Assembly: GCF_000004195.4 (NCBI RefSeq)
Contig: NC_030684.2
Coordinates: 72,647,392 to 72,711,391, forward strand
Length of the DNA: 64,000 bases
Source: Xenopus tropicalis
Taxonomy: Eukaryota > Chordata > Amphibia > Anura > Pipidae
Direction: 5' to 3'
In this document: positions 23,645-34,430 of the stretch, piece after piece
Numbering within the stretch: position 1 is the first letter of the stretch
Layout: each line of letters begins with the position of its first letter
The notes under the pieces: model-generated
The model's database searches: none
Told to the model about the DNA's origin: nothing
Seen by the model: the letters and a program-made list of their open reading frames with translations, nothing else
Translations under genes and position numbers: made by a program

Positions 23645-24590
23645 AATAAGAAAGGAAAAGGATTGCTCTCAACGCAAGCCTTAAGACAAAGTTTCCCAGA
23701 AAACAAAATTGTAAGGAGATATTAAATAAACAAATAAGTAAAAAAAGGAAAATGTAAATAAAGAAAATAATAAGTTATAAGTACCGCATAGTCAAGTGAG
23801 GTTCGGGTATTCAAACCCCGAACCTGCCGCTTGGAATCTGAAGTCAATCTCTTATATAAATCAATGTCTGAGAAAACAATATGCTCACCAGTGTCCAGCA
23901 ATGGTCCGGGTGCTCACAGCCCCGAACCCGCAGCTGAACGGAAGTAGCTTCACAGTAGAAAAAGGACATCAAGCACCTTTCGGACACCAGGGATCTGTTT
24001 AAAATCCAAACTTTATTTCGTCATGTGTAAAAGCAGAGAGTGCCTGACGCGTTTCGTGCGTTAGGAGCACTTATTCATAGGCAAACCACGGTAAGTATCA
24101 AAGGTCTTTTAATAGCTAAATTGATATGACGTGGGGTTGAGGGTGCCTGCTAAGGCCCCGCCCACCCCCACAATTTAAAAAGACAGACATGAGAAATGCA
24201 TCATAACGGATTTCTTCAAACAGATCCCATCATAGACTGAAAAAATACAATAAATGTATAGTAAAACAATCAATTAATATTAGAATCCAACAATGCTGAA
24301 TATTAAATCTATACAAATTCGTAAATAATATATTTAAAACAGAGCAATCAGGTAAATATAAATAAATAAATAAATACATATAAGAAAATGTTAACAAGGT
24401 GAGACACTGTAGATGAATAAATACACTATTAAATCTCCGGCTTGAAAAAAGTCAATACTTAGTGCTAAAAGTACTTATTGTAGGGACAAATTTATAAAAA
24501 GCAGAGGCTATGTTTTTAATCTTTAGGAAACTATGTTTCATATTTAAGAAACATATGTTTCATTTTTAAGAAGCATATGTTTCATTTTTC
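23645..24590 (-). repeat. PLE terminal repeat (pLTR), 5' copy
   Basis: Near-identical to 1063-2000. It lies immediately upstream of the PLE N-terminal frame on the minus strand and ends near 24590, before a 33-bp remnant and the second LTR-like repeat. Confidence 0.8.
24042..24082 (-). ncRNA. Hammerhead-ribozyme-like motif in PLE pLTR (5' copy)
   Basis: Same structure as at 1452-1492: stems GCCT/AGGC and GTGC/GCAC around a diverged core, GAAA and a short CGCG stem III. In PLEs a hammerhead in each pLTR is known. Confidence 0.4.
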
Positions 24591-24623
24591 TAAATAACAA
24601 TATGACACCGCTGCCAATCAATT

Positions 24624-25304
24624 TGTCACGATTACGCCACTTCAGACGCACGTGACTGTAGGCGTGGCTGTCTAGAGTGTCCCCTGCTCAGTCTCACCCA
24701 CCTGACACACAGGTCAGACTAGCATCACAGCACCCCAAAGACCAACCAACACTCACAAACTCATACACAACTTGCTGCCACCACTCTCATACTTCTTACA
24801 CTGGCGATGAGAGATGCCAAGCACACTGGTAGAGAAAGGGTTAATGTAAAGAACCAACACACACACTCTCCTTACCAGCAGTCACAGGGTTAATCAGCAC
24901 ACAGCATACAGAGGGCTAAGGCACACAACACAGTTACACACTCGGAGGTTAGGTACGTTTTAGAGCATCAAGGACAAACTTATTAAATTTTATATTTAAT
25001 ATTATAAAAAGTATAACAGTGCAAGTTTAAAACAAGATGTTACAAAAAAGGACATACGATAAAACAAGTACAAACAGTTTTAAAATAAAAGGGAAAAATA
25101 TAGAAGTCCTATACTATACCAAGCAAAGTCCTTCTAGTCCTGGAGGCAAGGGGAAACCACAGGATAAACTTCCAATAGAAATTGGTCCTCCACAGAATAT
25201 CAGAGTATAGTCAGAAGAGCTGACTATTTATCCCAGTTTGCAGGGGATCAGGTAACTGGACACTCCCCCCTCCCTCAGGAATGCAAGGGGTGTCACCATT
25301 AGCA
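24624..25304 (-). repeat. 681-bp LTR-like repeat, copy 2
   Basis: Same length and nearly the same sequence as 382-1062. On the minus strand it is followed by AATTGATTGGCAGCGGTGTC (24623 downward), which looks like an LTR-element leader, but only 33 bp remain before the PLE pLTR. Confidence 0.6.
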
Positions 25305-25690
25305 GGACACAGTGTGAGTTTTATGGCCTCCTGTGTATGGACTGAGTGTATGGGACTGGTCCAATGATACCAATGTCCATAACTCCTTGTGGGAACATAA
25401 TAGAAAGATGAAATTAGATTCATCAATTCTAAATGATCCCACAGGTCCCATACAGACTAAACATCACTACTGTGTGACCTGCCCCTGCCCTGATACTCCT
25501 ATCTGACAAACCGAATACCCAAATCTAGTCATGTTTGGACTTGTATGAATGGCCGTAGTAAATTACACATATACTCAGGTTTTGGTACCTCTAATATAAA
25601 TGGTATGGGTTCTGGGACAATAAATGTTTGTGAGGTTGGGTTATGGTGTGACCTCCACATCACCTATGATGGGTCAGTGTGAACTCTAAT
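25305..25690 (+). other. Unassigned sequence, possibly PLE 3' untranslated region
   Basis: No open frame of note. Its position just before a plus-strand pLTR-like segment suggests 3' untranslated sequence of the plus-strand PLE, but I cannot show this. Confidence 0.3.
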
Positions 25691-26284
25691 TCATATTATT
25701 GGTATTCTTTATATTTATATATACATTGTTTAGAGGTTTGCTATGGATTTCAACTCGGTTTATGGAATTCAACTCGGTTTATTTTCCAGGTATTATTTTC
25801 CATGTTTTCTTTATTTCTTTAATTGTGGGTGTGGTTTATCCATGTCCATCATGGATTTGTTACTATTTAAATGTCTCTTGAATTAGTGTATGTTATGCCT
25901 ATGATTAAGTGCCCATGTGCACGAAACGCGTCAGGCTTTTTATTTTTAAGTGAACCTCTTGTGTCTGGTGCATTTGAAGTCTCTTCGTTTATGCATGATT
26001 TTGCCTTTCCAGCTACGGGTTTGGGGCTTTGAGCACCCGGACCACTCTTGGACTACGGTGAGCTTCATCATTTTGGCTTCTCATCTTTACTTGAATTAAG
26101 CCGGTTTTGACTGTATTGGGATTCTGGTCTAGTAAATTTATGTGATAGATCCGGGGTTTACACTCCTGGGTCTCTACATTGTATTTGGTACGGCTACTCT
26201 TACTATTCCTTATCCCGTTTAAGGCCTTGTTATTTGTTACTTTCTACTTATTTATTTGTTTATTTACTCCTTTCTTTATTTGTA
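25691..26284 (+). repeat. Diverged PLE terminal repeat, plus strand
   Basis: GGGGCTTTGAGCACCCGGAC near 26022 matches, in reverse complement, the GC-rich part of the other pLTRs (GGGGCTGTGAGCACCCGGAC). The hammerhead-like motif also recurs. Orientation agrees with the plus-strand PLE fragment at 1-381, so both may be parts of the outermost element. Confidence 0.6.
25897..25936 (+). ncRNA. Hammerhead-ribozyme-like motif in the plus-strand pLTR
   Basis: GCCT, ATGATTAA, GTGC, loop, GCAC, GAAA, CGCG, TC, AGGC. Stems and GAAA are kept although the surrounding pLTR is well diverged from the other two copies. TGAT of the CUGAUGA core is present here. Confidence 0.42.
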
Positions 26285-27430
26285 TTCGCATATAAATAGT
26301 AGCATATAAATAGTCGCCGCATATAAATAGTCGCCGCATATAAATAGTAGCCGCATATAAATAGTCGTGCGAATAAACGCACGCCATGTTAGCCATACAT
26401 AAATAACACTGCAAAGTCCATATTTTATTGCAAAAAGCTCATTAATTGTACTTTTCTATAATTACCGCCTGGCCCAAGTAGGTGTTAATTTTCGCATGGA
26501 CTAATGTGATATTTAGCGCGTCTAAGTGTTTGTGAATCATGCATTAGTGCTATTTCTGTGTGCTAATTAACGCATGTGTTAAAATTAACGCATGTGGTTG
26601 CGCATAAATTAACACATGCAATGTGCGACTTAATGCACACGGTAATACTGTAGTGCAGGGCTGTCCAACTGGAGGCCCGCAACCCCCCTCTGTGTGGCCC
26701 CCCACCTGTCTGGCTGCTTTGATGGTTTACCTTTGTGGAACCTTTAAATGGTGTCAGTACTGAGATTAACTGGCCCCCTTCATGGTTCTCACCTCATATT
26801 CAGCCTGTAATCCCCCTGATTACAGGCAGGGTAGGGCAGGCAGAGTATGTGCCATACTCTGCCTGCTCTACCCTGCCTATGTGTGCCATACTCTACCTGC
26901 CCTATGCTGCCTGTGTGTGCCATACTCTGCCTGCCCTATGCTGCCTGTGAGAGGTGAACCTGGCAGGGGTTTGTTGTGGGTTTGTTAGCATTTGAAAATA
27001 GTCATTATATGGTCCCTAAGATGTGTAATTATGTGCTGGGGGTTGCTGTGCTATACACAGGGGAGGCATAGGGATTTAAGGTTGTGTCTTAATATGATAA
27101 TATAATTCTTTCACATATGAATGAAGGGGGATATCCCTACAGTGAGCACCGACCATTTGGGGTTTTGCTGCGCTACCACCATTAATGTAGGTATAGTCTT
27201 AAAAGCTCTTGTGATAACATGGGTGTGGTTTTAAGTGGGTGTGGTTTAAAAAGGGGGAGTGGTCAAACTGGTTTCCATTATCGGCCCTCTACCGCGTTGG
27301 CCAGAAAAATTCCAGCCCTCAGTACCACAGAAGTTGGACAGCGCTGCTGTAGTGAATTGCGTGTTAATTTTCGCGTCTATTTTAACGCAAAAAAACGTGT
27401 AATAAAAATTAACTTTAGTGAATTGGCCCT
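26285..27430. mobile_element. Harbinger-type MITE, left end lost, with hAT MITE inside
   Basis: Right end reads CTTTAGTGAATTGGCCC. The left half carries ATATAAATAGTCGCCGC units and sequence matching 12030-12180 of the MITE at 11271 (CATATTTTATTGCAAAAA). Its left end abuts the pLTR segment without a recognisable terminus. Inserted in an L1 just after the ORF2 start. Confidence 0.65.
26656..27346 (-). mobile_element. hAT MITE of the CAGTGCTGTCCAAC family, copy 3, 691 bp
   Basis: Ends CAGGGCTGTCCAACTGGAGG and GAAGTTGGACAGCGCTG with perfect 8-bp duplication CTGTAGTG (26648-26655, 27347-27354). Opposite orientation to the other two copies and with only a few 34-bp minisatellite units (26825-26950). 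Confidence 0.92.
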
Positions 27431-30060
27431 CATGTATCTTGTCTATTGCCATTGTACTTTAGAGACTAATCTAGAGTAAAGATCTAAATACCTTCCCATT
27501 GCATCGCTGCTGAGTAGTGGGTTTTCCCCTGGAAGGTAGTAGGAGGGCTGCCTTGTACCAAAGGGAGTACCTTTTGTACTGGATACTTTTGCAGTGTTGT
27601 GCCATGACTCGCTAGTCAGAGAAAACAGAGAAAGTGAGTAGGAGAAAGACAATAAAGTAAGAACAGCATAAAAATTAACCCTGGACAAGTAGATCCCCAA
27701 CCCAGTATCCCCCCCAACATGGAGATACATTATCCCCCAAAAACTAAATTCTTGTAGAGGCATGGCTCGGCCTCATGTAGCCCTCCTAAAGGAAGTGTGA
27801 AGGAAGGGCTTGTAGACAGTTCATGAGCACATACTCCGAGTAACAGGAGTGGTATTGGTTGTGTAGATCTTGTTGTTGGCCAGGGTAGTGTGGGTGTAAC
27901 TCTGGTAGGATTTGACGGTTTCTTTGCTCCACCGGCTCGGGTCAGTGCCCAAAAGTCATGGGAGACGTCTGGGTCATCATGGATGATGGTATGTTGAACT
28001 AGCTGCAGTTGTGTCCACATTATTGACGCGAATGCATAGTTCCTATCAGTGGGAAACTCTGGCTCTGCGTAAGTATTGCGTCTCTGTATGTCCGAGGTGG
28101 AGCATTTGCCCTGGTCCCAAGATGTAGTAGTGTCTGCAGTACTGAAGTGTTGAAGTTTATTCCGTGGATTGCGCATGTGTGTTCAACCTGCTGGTATCAG
28201 TGTTGGCGAGGGCTCCTGGCTGATCTGGGTCGTTGTTCCAGCCAGTCGTGGGCTGCCTCAGAGCGGTCAAATATCACTGACCTGTCGTCTTCCATGATTT
28301 TCAGCTTGGCCCGGGAAAAGCATTGCATAGTTTAAGCCCATTTCTCGTAGTTTGTGTTTAACTTCCATGAAGGAGCTTTGTTGTTTTTGTACAGCCGCAG
28401 AGTAATCAGGGAAGAGAGAAACTTTGGCTCCCGCATATTGCAGTTCACCTTTTTTCCGGGCTTCAAGCAGCACCATGTCTCTGTCTCTGAAGTTAAGAAG
28501 TTTTATTAGGAATGGACGTGGGGGGGCACCTGGAGGATGGGGTCGCATGGGGACCCGGTAAGCCTGTTCCACAACAAACTGGTTGGAGAAGATATTTTGA
28601 CCCAAGAGTTCTTTCAGCCAATTCTCTGCAAATATCTCTGGGGAGGGTCCTTCAGATCCTTTCAGTAGGCCCATTACTCTCACATGAGAGTGCCGCTGTC
28701 TATTTTCTTGGTCCTCTATACGGTTCATAGCAGCTTGCAGTTGCTGTTTGAGGCACTGTACCTCCGCTGGAATGCCTCTAGTACAGTCCTCTACCCCCCC
28801 CAAGTCTTTCTTCTAGCTACCCGGTGCGCTCCCAAATGTTGTGCAAGTCTTGCTTGATCAGTGATAAGTCAACTTTTAACTCATCTACTTTGGCAGTGAA
28901 GGTTGCAGTGAGACTATATTGGCACTGTAGAATTGCTGCCATCAGTTCTGCGCCTGTGGGTGCTGAAGCAGTGGAGGTAACACAAGTCCGCACTAGGCGA
29001 AGGCCCAGGTGGGGGGGATGGGCATGGCGAGGAGTGTGCAGGGCTTTCTGCTCTCCTGGGGCTGTACATGAGTGAACTGTTCCAGTTTAGTAGCAGCCTC
29101 TGATCTAGTCTTATTGGAATGCTTCCCCATTTTATTAATCAGTGTTGGGATATATTTGTAGGTATTTGCAGTGACTTTTTTAGTGTAGTTAACCACTAAT
29201 ATAGTCAGGATTGCAACAGAGTAGGGCTCAGCTCCTTACATAGACTTTCATTTGGCCACTTCCCAGCATAGTAGGCTCTGGGCTGTTGTTGTTGCCCAGT
29301 TTGGGGTAAAAGCTATATTTCCATGTTGAGCTCTTTATTTTACCAGGCTACGGTCTTATAGTCAGCGGGGTATTGAATATCACATTGTTAGCACAGTTTA
29401 CTGATTGATGTATAGAGTTCAAGATACCTCAGATTTTATTGTACTGTGCATTTTTTAATGTCCCTGTTAGGTGTTCTATGCCTGGATGGGAGCCAGTTGG
29501 CTTGTTCTGGGCAGTTCAGTGGAGGGTGGTTTCTTATATTAGAAAGGGGCTGCTTGCCATCTGTATGCAGCCACAGTTATATGGTGCTAGCTTCTGGCTG
29601 CTTGCCACAAATAAGGCTGGTGTGCCGACTTTTTAAGGCAGTTAGGGGCCAAATGATGGGTGCCCCAGGGTCCCCCAAGTCTCCCCTCCCCACTCTGCCT
29701 TCTCCTGTACCTTTATATCCCCTGCAGCTGTGTCCAAGAGCGGATTATGGTAGAACCGCGCTTCAGATGGGGCCGTGATCATGCGAGTCCCCCGCTTCAC
29801 TGTGTTGCTAGGCCGCAGCTGGATCTAAGCAATGGATGGGGCGGCAAAGCTCGTTTTTGCCCCAAATTGCAGCGATGGGTCTCGCAGGCAGCTTGTGCTG
29901 TTTTGTGAGGCTTTGCTGGGGTTGGATTGGGCAGATAGCAAAGGATTGCTGTGGGAACCCGGGAGCACCCTCAGAAAGCATGTCTGCTTCGGCGCTAGGT
30001 CAGCCATGCCCCAGAGGGGGACTTTTTAAAAGCAGAGTAACAGGTCTTTGAGAGCCAGAA
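27431..30060 (-). mobile_element. L1-type LINE, 5' portion
   Basis: On the minus strand: a probable 5' UTR (about 30060-29131), ORF1 (29130 to about 28200), a spacer, and the ORF2 start MAIDKI (ATG at 27452), cut after eight codons by the MITE at 27430. Keeping the 5' and losing the 3' part is the reverse of common L1 truncation and reflects later insertion or deletion. Confidence 0.75.
28200..29130 (-). pseudogene. L1 ORF1 protein
   Basis: The start MGKHSNKTRSEAATKLEQ at 29130 is followed by frame breaks. The 28267-28803 frame (178 residues) has a coiled-coil-like part (LKQQLQAAMNRIEDQENRQR), then HVRVMGLLKG and RPFLIKLLNFRDRDMVLLEARKK, the RNA-recognition and C-terminal layout of L1 ORF1p. 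ORF1p is the RNA-binding chaperone of the L1 particle. Several frameshifts; inactive. Confidence 0.8.
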
Positions 30061-30380
30061 TTCTTGCTGATTGCCAGGTGTTCAAATTCTTATGTTCAGC
30101 AGTGCAATACAAATACATTCTTTAAAAATCATTCAATATGATTTCCTGAAATTTTTTTTCACAGTGGGAATGCGCCTACAATGTGAATTTCAGACCCCTC
30201 CATGATTTCTAAGTGGGAGAACTTGCAAAATCGCTGGGTGTTAAAATACTTATGTTCCTCACTGTAATCTTGCTCTTTAAGCAGTACACATTACCTAATT
30301 ATATTCTAATTGCTAGTACAACATAAATAATAATAATTAATTGTGTATAAAATATATATATATATATATTTTTTTTTAAA
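29131..30380. other. Probable L1 5' UTR and unassigned sequence
   Basis: No coding region recognised. 29131-30060 is GC-richer and fits an L1 5' UTR; 30060-30380 ends in a TA/T-rich tract that closes the next L1. Confidence 0.35.
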
Positions 30381-31240
30381 CATTTTATTGAAGTTTTGCA
30401 ATAAACATGTAGGATGAATAATGACAAATTATTTAAATATAGGTTGTACAACAATAGTGACATTCGACAGTTTGCCAGCTAAGCTGATTAAGATAAGAAA
30501 TAATTTCTGTTATAGGAGGGGTTTCCTCTTTTACCCAATTATAAAATAATGCTTTTTTAGAGGCAGCCATAAACAAAAATAATTATTTATTAAGTTTTTG
30601 TGCTAAGGAAACTGGTAAAATACTTGATAACACCTCCTCTTTTTTAATGTGTAATAGAGCGAAACTAGGAGATAATTTTATATTTAAATTCAACCTGTGG
30701 TTCAAGAATCTTTCCACCATGTTCCAGAAGTTACCAATCTTCGGACAAGACCATAGGTAGTGGAATAAATTAACACCAGTTTCGTTACATTTGGGGCAAA
30801 AAGAGTTTGTTTTAAAGCATTTATTACAAACAAAAAGTTTTCCATAGCCTAGATGGACACGTTTGAATTGCTGAATTCTCCAGCTTTCAGCAAAAATCAG
30901 ATTGTTGAATTCATGCATAGACTTAACCAGTTGCAAAGGGGATATAAAGTGTTGTAGATAAACAGACCACTTAGCAGACACATTCTCTAAGGCAGGGATG
31001 TCAAACTCAATTGCACAGGGGGCCAAAAACCAAAACACACTTTGGGTCGTGGGCCGAATATTTATTGAACATTTATTGAACACTCTTATGTCATTTTATC
31101 AGAGCTGGACGCCTGGCATCTTTTTTTGGCAACAAGTTTGTTTATTTTTGTTGTGAGGTTCTGTGTTGTGGAGATTCTCAGAATGGACTGCAGGTGCTCA
31201 TCAGTGAGACGACTCCTGTGTGCTGTTTTGTTAATCTTCA

Positions 31241-32887
31241 TCACTGAGAAGAGCTTCTCACGCAGATATGTGCTACCAAACATGCACAAGGTTCGAGCCA
31301 CATGTAGACGGAGCTGGGGCATTTCTGCGGGAATGGAGTGAATAAACTGTGCGGGCCCTGCAGCTCAATCAGCTCCATCTGAATCTGCACAGGTACAGTT
31401 TCCACATCAACAGCAAATGGGTTGCGAAGCAACTCAAAATTCTTTTTTTGTTTTTCAAAGTCACCAAAGCGCCGTGCGAACTCAGTGCGCAGTGCGCTCA
31501 GTTTATCAACAAAGTGCGTATTTGGGAACACCGTTGTGCCGACTTGGTTCAACATTACTTGGCAACAGGGAAAGTGGGGCAAGTTGCACTGGTGCATTTG
31601 TGTCTTCCATAAAAGCAGCTTCACTTGAAATGCCTTCACTGCGTCATACATGTCAGTAATCATACGGTCACGTCCCTGGAGCTGGAGGTTTAAGGTGTTG
31701 AGATGAGCTGTTATGTCAGCCTGAAATGCCAACTCACATTTCCACTTTTTATCCCTTTACTGTCCATGAACTGACAGATTTCGTTGCTGAGCTCAAAAAC
31801 TCTGTTGAGAACTTTTCCCCGACTTAGCCAACGCACCTCTGTATGATAAGGAATGTCAGCAAACTCTGAATCTATCTCCCGCAAAAAGGACTGAAATTGC
31901 CGGTGATTTAAACCTTTAGCTCGGATAAATTTTACGGTTTGTGTTACAGTGCTCATTACATTGTCCATGTTCAGGACTTTGCCACATAGTGCTTCCTGGT
32001 GTATGATGCAGTGATATGCTGTTAACTCACCAGTACAGTTCTCCTCCTGCATCTTTACTCGCATCCTTCCCACTAGTCCACTTTTTTCACCACACATAGT
32101 TGGTGCTCCATCAGTTGTAAGTGCAATAAGTTTGTCCCAGGGCAGTTTCATGTTGGTTATACTTTGACATACATTTTCAAAAATGTCTTTTCCAGTCGTT
32201 GTCCCATGCATTGATTTAATGTCCATTATTTCCTCTGTAACGCGCAAATTGGAGTCCACTTCACGGATGAAGATGGCCAGCTGTGCAGTATCAGTCATGT
32301 CAGTGCTTTCATCCACAGCAAGAGAGTATGCAATAAAATCTTTGCTTCTTTCACTCAACTGTGTTCTTAAATCAGTGGCCATCTTACAAACTCGATCAGC
32401 AATCGTATTTCTACTCAGGCTTACATTTAGCCAGCATCTGCTTTTTGTCTGGACATAAGACGTCAAACACCTTGATCATGCAGCTCTTCAGAAATTCTCC
32501 CTCGCTAAATGGCCTGGCTGATTTGGCAATCTCCTCTGCCACGATAAAACTTGCTTTCACAGCAGCTTCACTTTGTGATTTTGCACGGGTAAAAACTGTC
32601 TGCTGAAGTGTCAGATTCTTTTTTAACTCTTCTGCTTTCTGTATCTTCTGCTTTGTATTCAGGTCTTTCAGGTTATCCTGATGTTTTGTCTCATAGTGCT
32701 GTCTTACATTAAATTCTTTAAGTACAGTCACATTAGCTCCACAAATGAGACACACGGGTTTACCGGCAATGTCAGTAAACATATACTCAGCCTCCCATTG
32801 GTTGTTAAAGGCTCTGTTTTCAGAATCAATTTTTCTCTTCTGCATTGTGAGGGCTAGCTTCGCAATAACTTGCACTTGCAGCATCAT
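31241..32887 (-). pseudogene. Charlie-like hAT transposase
   Basis: Three overlapping minus frames (32887-32411, 32466-31711, 31732-31241) give a BED-like finger (CLICGANVTVLKEFNVRQHYETKH), AYSLAVDESTDMTDTAQL with the usual first Asp, ALTTDGAPTMCG, and HCIIHQEALCGK. The series resembles the transposase-derived part of GTF2IRD2/ZBED5-type proteins. Frameshifts near 32440 and 31720; the dimerisation C-terminus is not visible. Confidence 0.85.
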
Positions 32888-33942
32888 AAGCTAAATAAAT
32901 ACAAAAGAAAGAATGTGTTTTGTGCTTAATCATAATACTTGACCTTTATTGATTAATCATTAAAATAGTTAATTATTTAAAAGTGAGTTCTAAATTCATT
33001 GATCAATGATAGAAGTTAAAAACACACGCAAACATACTCAATTGGGACCGTTGAATTAATTGTAATAACCATTCATTCTCAGTTATATAGTTCATATACA
33101 TATAGGAACTATATAGTTCAATTAATTAAAGAGCATGATTTGGTATTACCAGGTGTAGGTACCAATTTCATAAATATATACAAGTTATTTACAAGGATGA
33201 TGGAGTCGACGGCCGTATTATTACTGTTAGTTCAGACTGGATATTCGTATTAACAGTATTTACCACAGCTAGTATGGTGTGCGCAGAACAGTTGCTACTA
33301 TTCTTGATTTGAATCAAGAATGAATTGTACACATACATTATTGATAGGATATTCCTAATAAGGATATTAAAAGAGAAAGAGATTGCACAACTACACATAC
33401 TGTATATTCTGTATATACTCGAGTATAAGCCGATCCGAATATAAGCCGAGGTACCTAATTTTACCTAAGAAAACTGGAAAAACTTATTGACTCGAGTATA
33501 AGCCTAGGGTGGGAAATGCAGCCACTACTGCTAAGTTTCAATAATCAAATTATTTAATAAAAGGACACTCACAAGTGCTTACATGACTACCATATTAATA
33601 AACACAAGGTATGGGCTGGAAAATGAGGCGCATCCAACATAAGATAACCATATGCAAGGTTGTACAGGTTAATATCTCATTTAAGTTTACATTCAGACCT
33701 AAGGGATACGTTATGATAATACATGTGGCTGGTCGCACCACAACATGAACGGTAATACCTATGCCCAATTGGAACTGCATTGCAGAACTGCATAGGAGAC
33801 AGTATAGGCAACAATATCACCATGCATCCTTGTCCATCCGGCGCATCAAATACAATAATTTGATTCTATTCTTATAAATTTTGAGCCATCTCTGAGTATC
33901 CTATATCCAAGCCTTGTAGCTTTCACACTCACACCAAAGTTG

Positions 33943-33943
<1 letters not shown>

Positions 33944-33980
<37 letters not shown>
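33944..33980. repeat. AT dinucleotide microsatellite
   Basis: About 18 TA units. Confidence 0.9.
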
Positions 33981-33982
<2 letters not shown>

Positions 33983-34035
33983 CCTGGAAGAGGCCATAAT
34001 GGTGAACAAACAGTTCTGCATTCCAGCAATATCAC

Positions 34036-34430
34036 CTTACAGAGGTGGGGGTAATGTAGGGGTACAGAGAGAGAGTACACTTACAGAGGTGGGGGGAATG
34101 TAGGGGTACAGGGAGAGAGCACACTTACAGAGGTGGGGGGAATGTAGGGGTACAGGGAGAGAGCACACTTACAGAGGTGGGGGGAATGTAGGGGTACAGG
34201 GAGAGAGCACACTTACAGAGGTGGGGGGAATGTAGGGGTACAGGGAGAGAGCACACTTACAGAGGTGGGGGGAATGTAGGGGTACAGGGAGAGAGCATAC
34301 TTACAGAGGTGGGGGGGAATGTAGGGGTACAGGGAGAGAGCACACTTACAGAGGTGGGGGGAATGTAGGGGTACAGGGAGAGAGCACACTTACAGAGGTG
34401 GGGGGAATGTAGGGGTACAGGGAGAGGGAG
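34036..34430. repeat. 44-bp minisatellite, about nine copies
   Basis: Unit TTACAGAGGTGGGGGGAATG then TAGGGGTACAGGGAGAGAGC, spaced 44 bp (34081, 34125 and on). Confidence 0.9.

Larger units (their letters stand above)
1063..24590 (-). mobile_element. Neptune-type Penelope-like element with terminal repeats, heavily interrupted
   Basis: On the minus strand the order is terminal repeat (about 24590-23641), N-terminal coding part, reverse transcriptase, GIY-YIG endonuclease, short 3' UTR, then the same terminal repeat again (about 2000-1063). This matches PLE architecture, where such direct repeats are called pLTRs. The reading frame continues across the 17-kb hAT at 5711-22856 and the MITE at 2234-3000, which shows both inserted into one PLE. 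The two terminal repeats are almost identical, so the PLE itself is fairly young. In-frame stops and a frameshift make it inactive. Confidence 0.85.
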
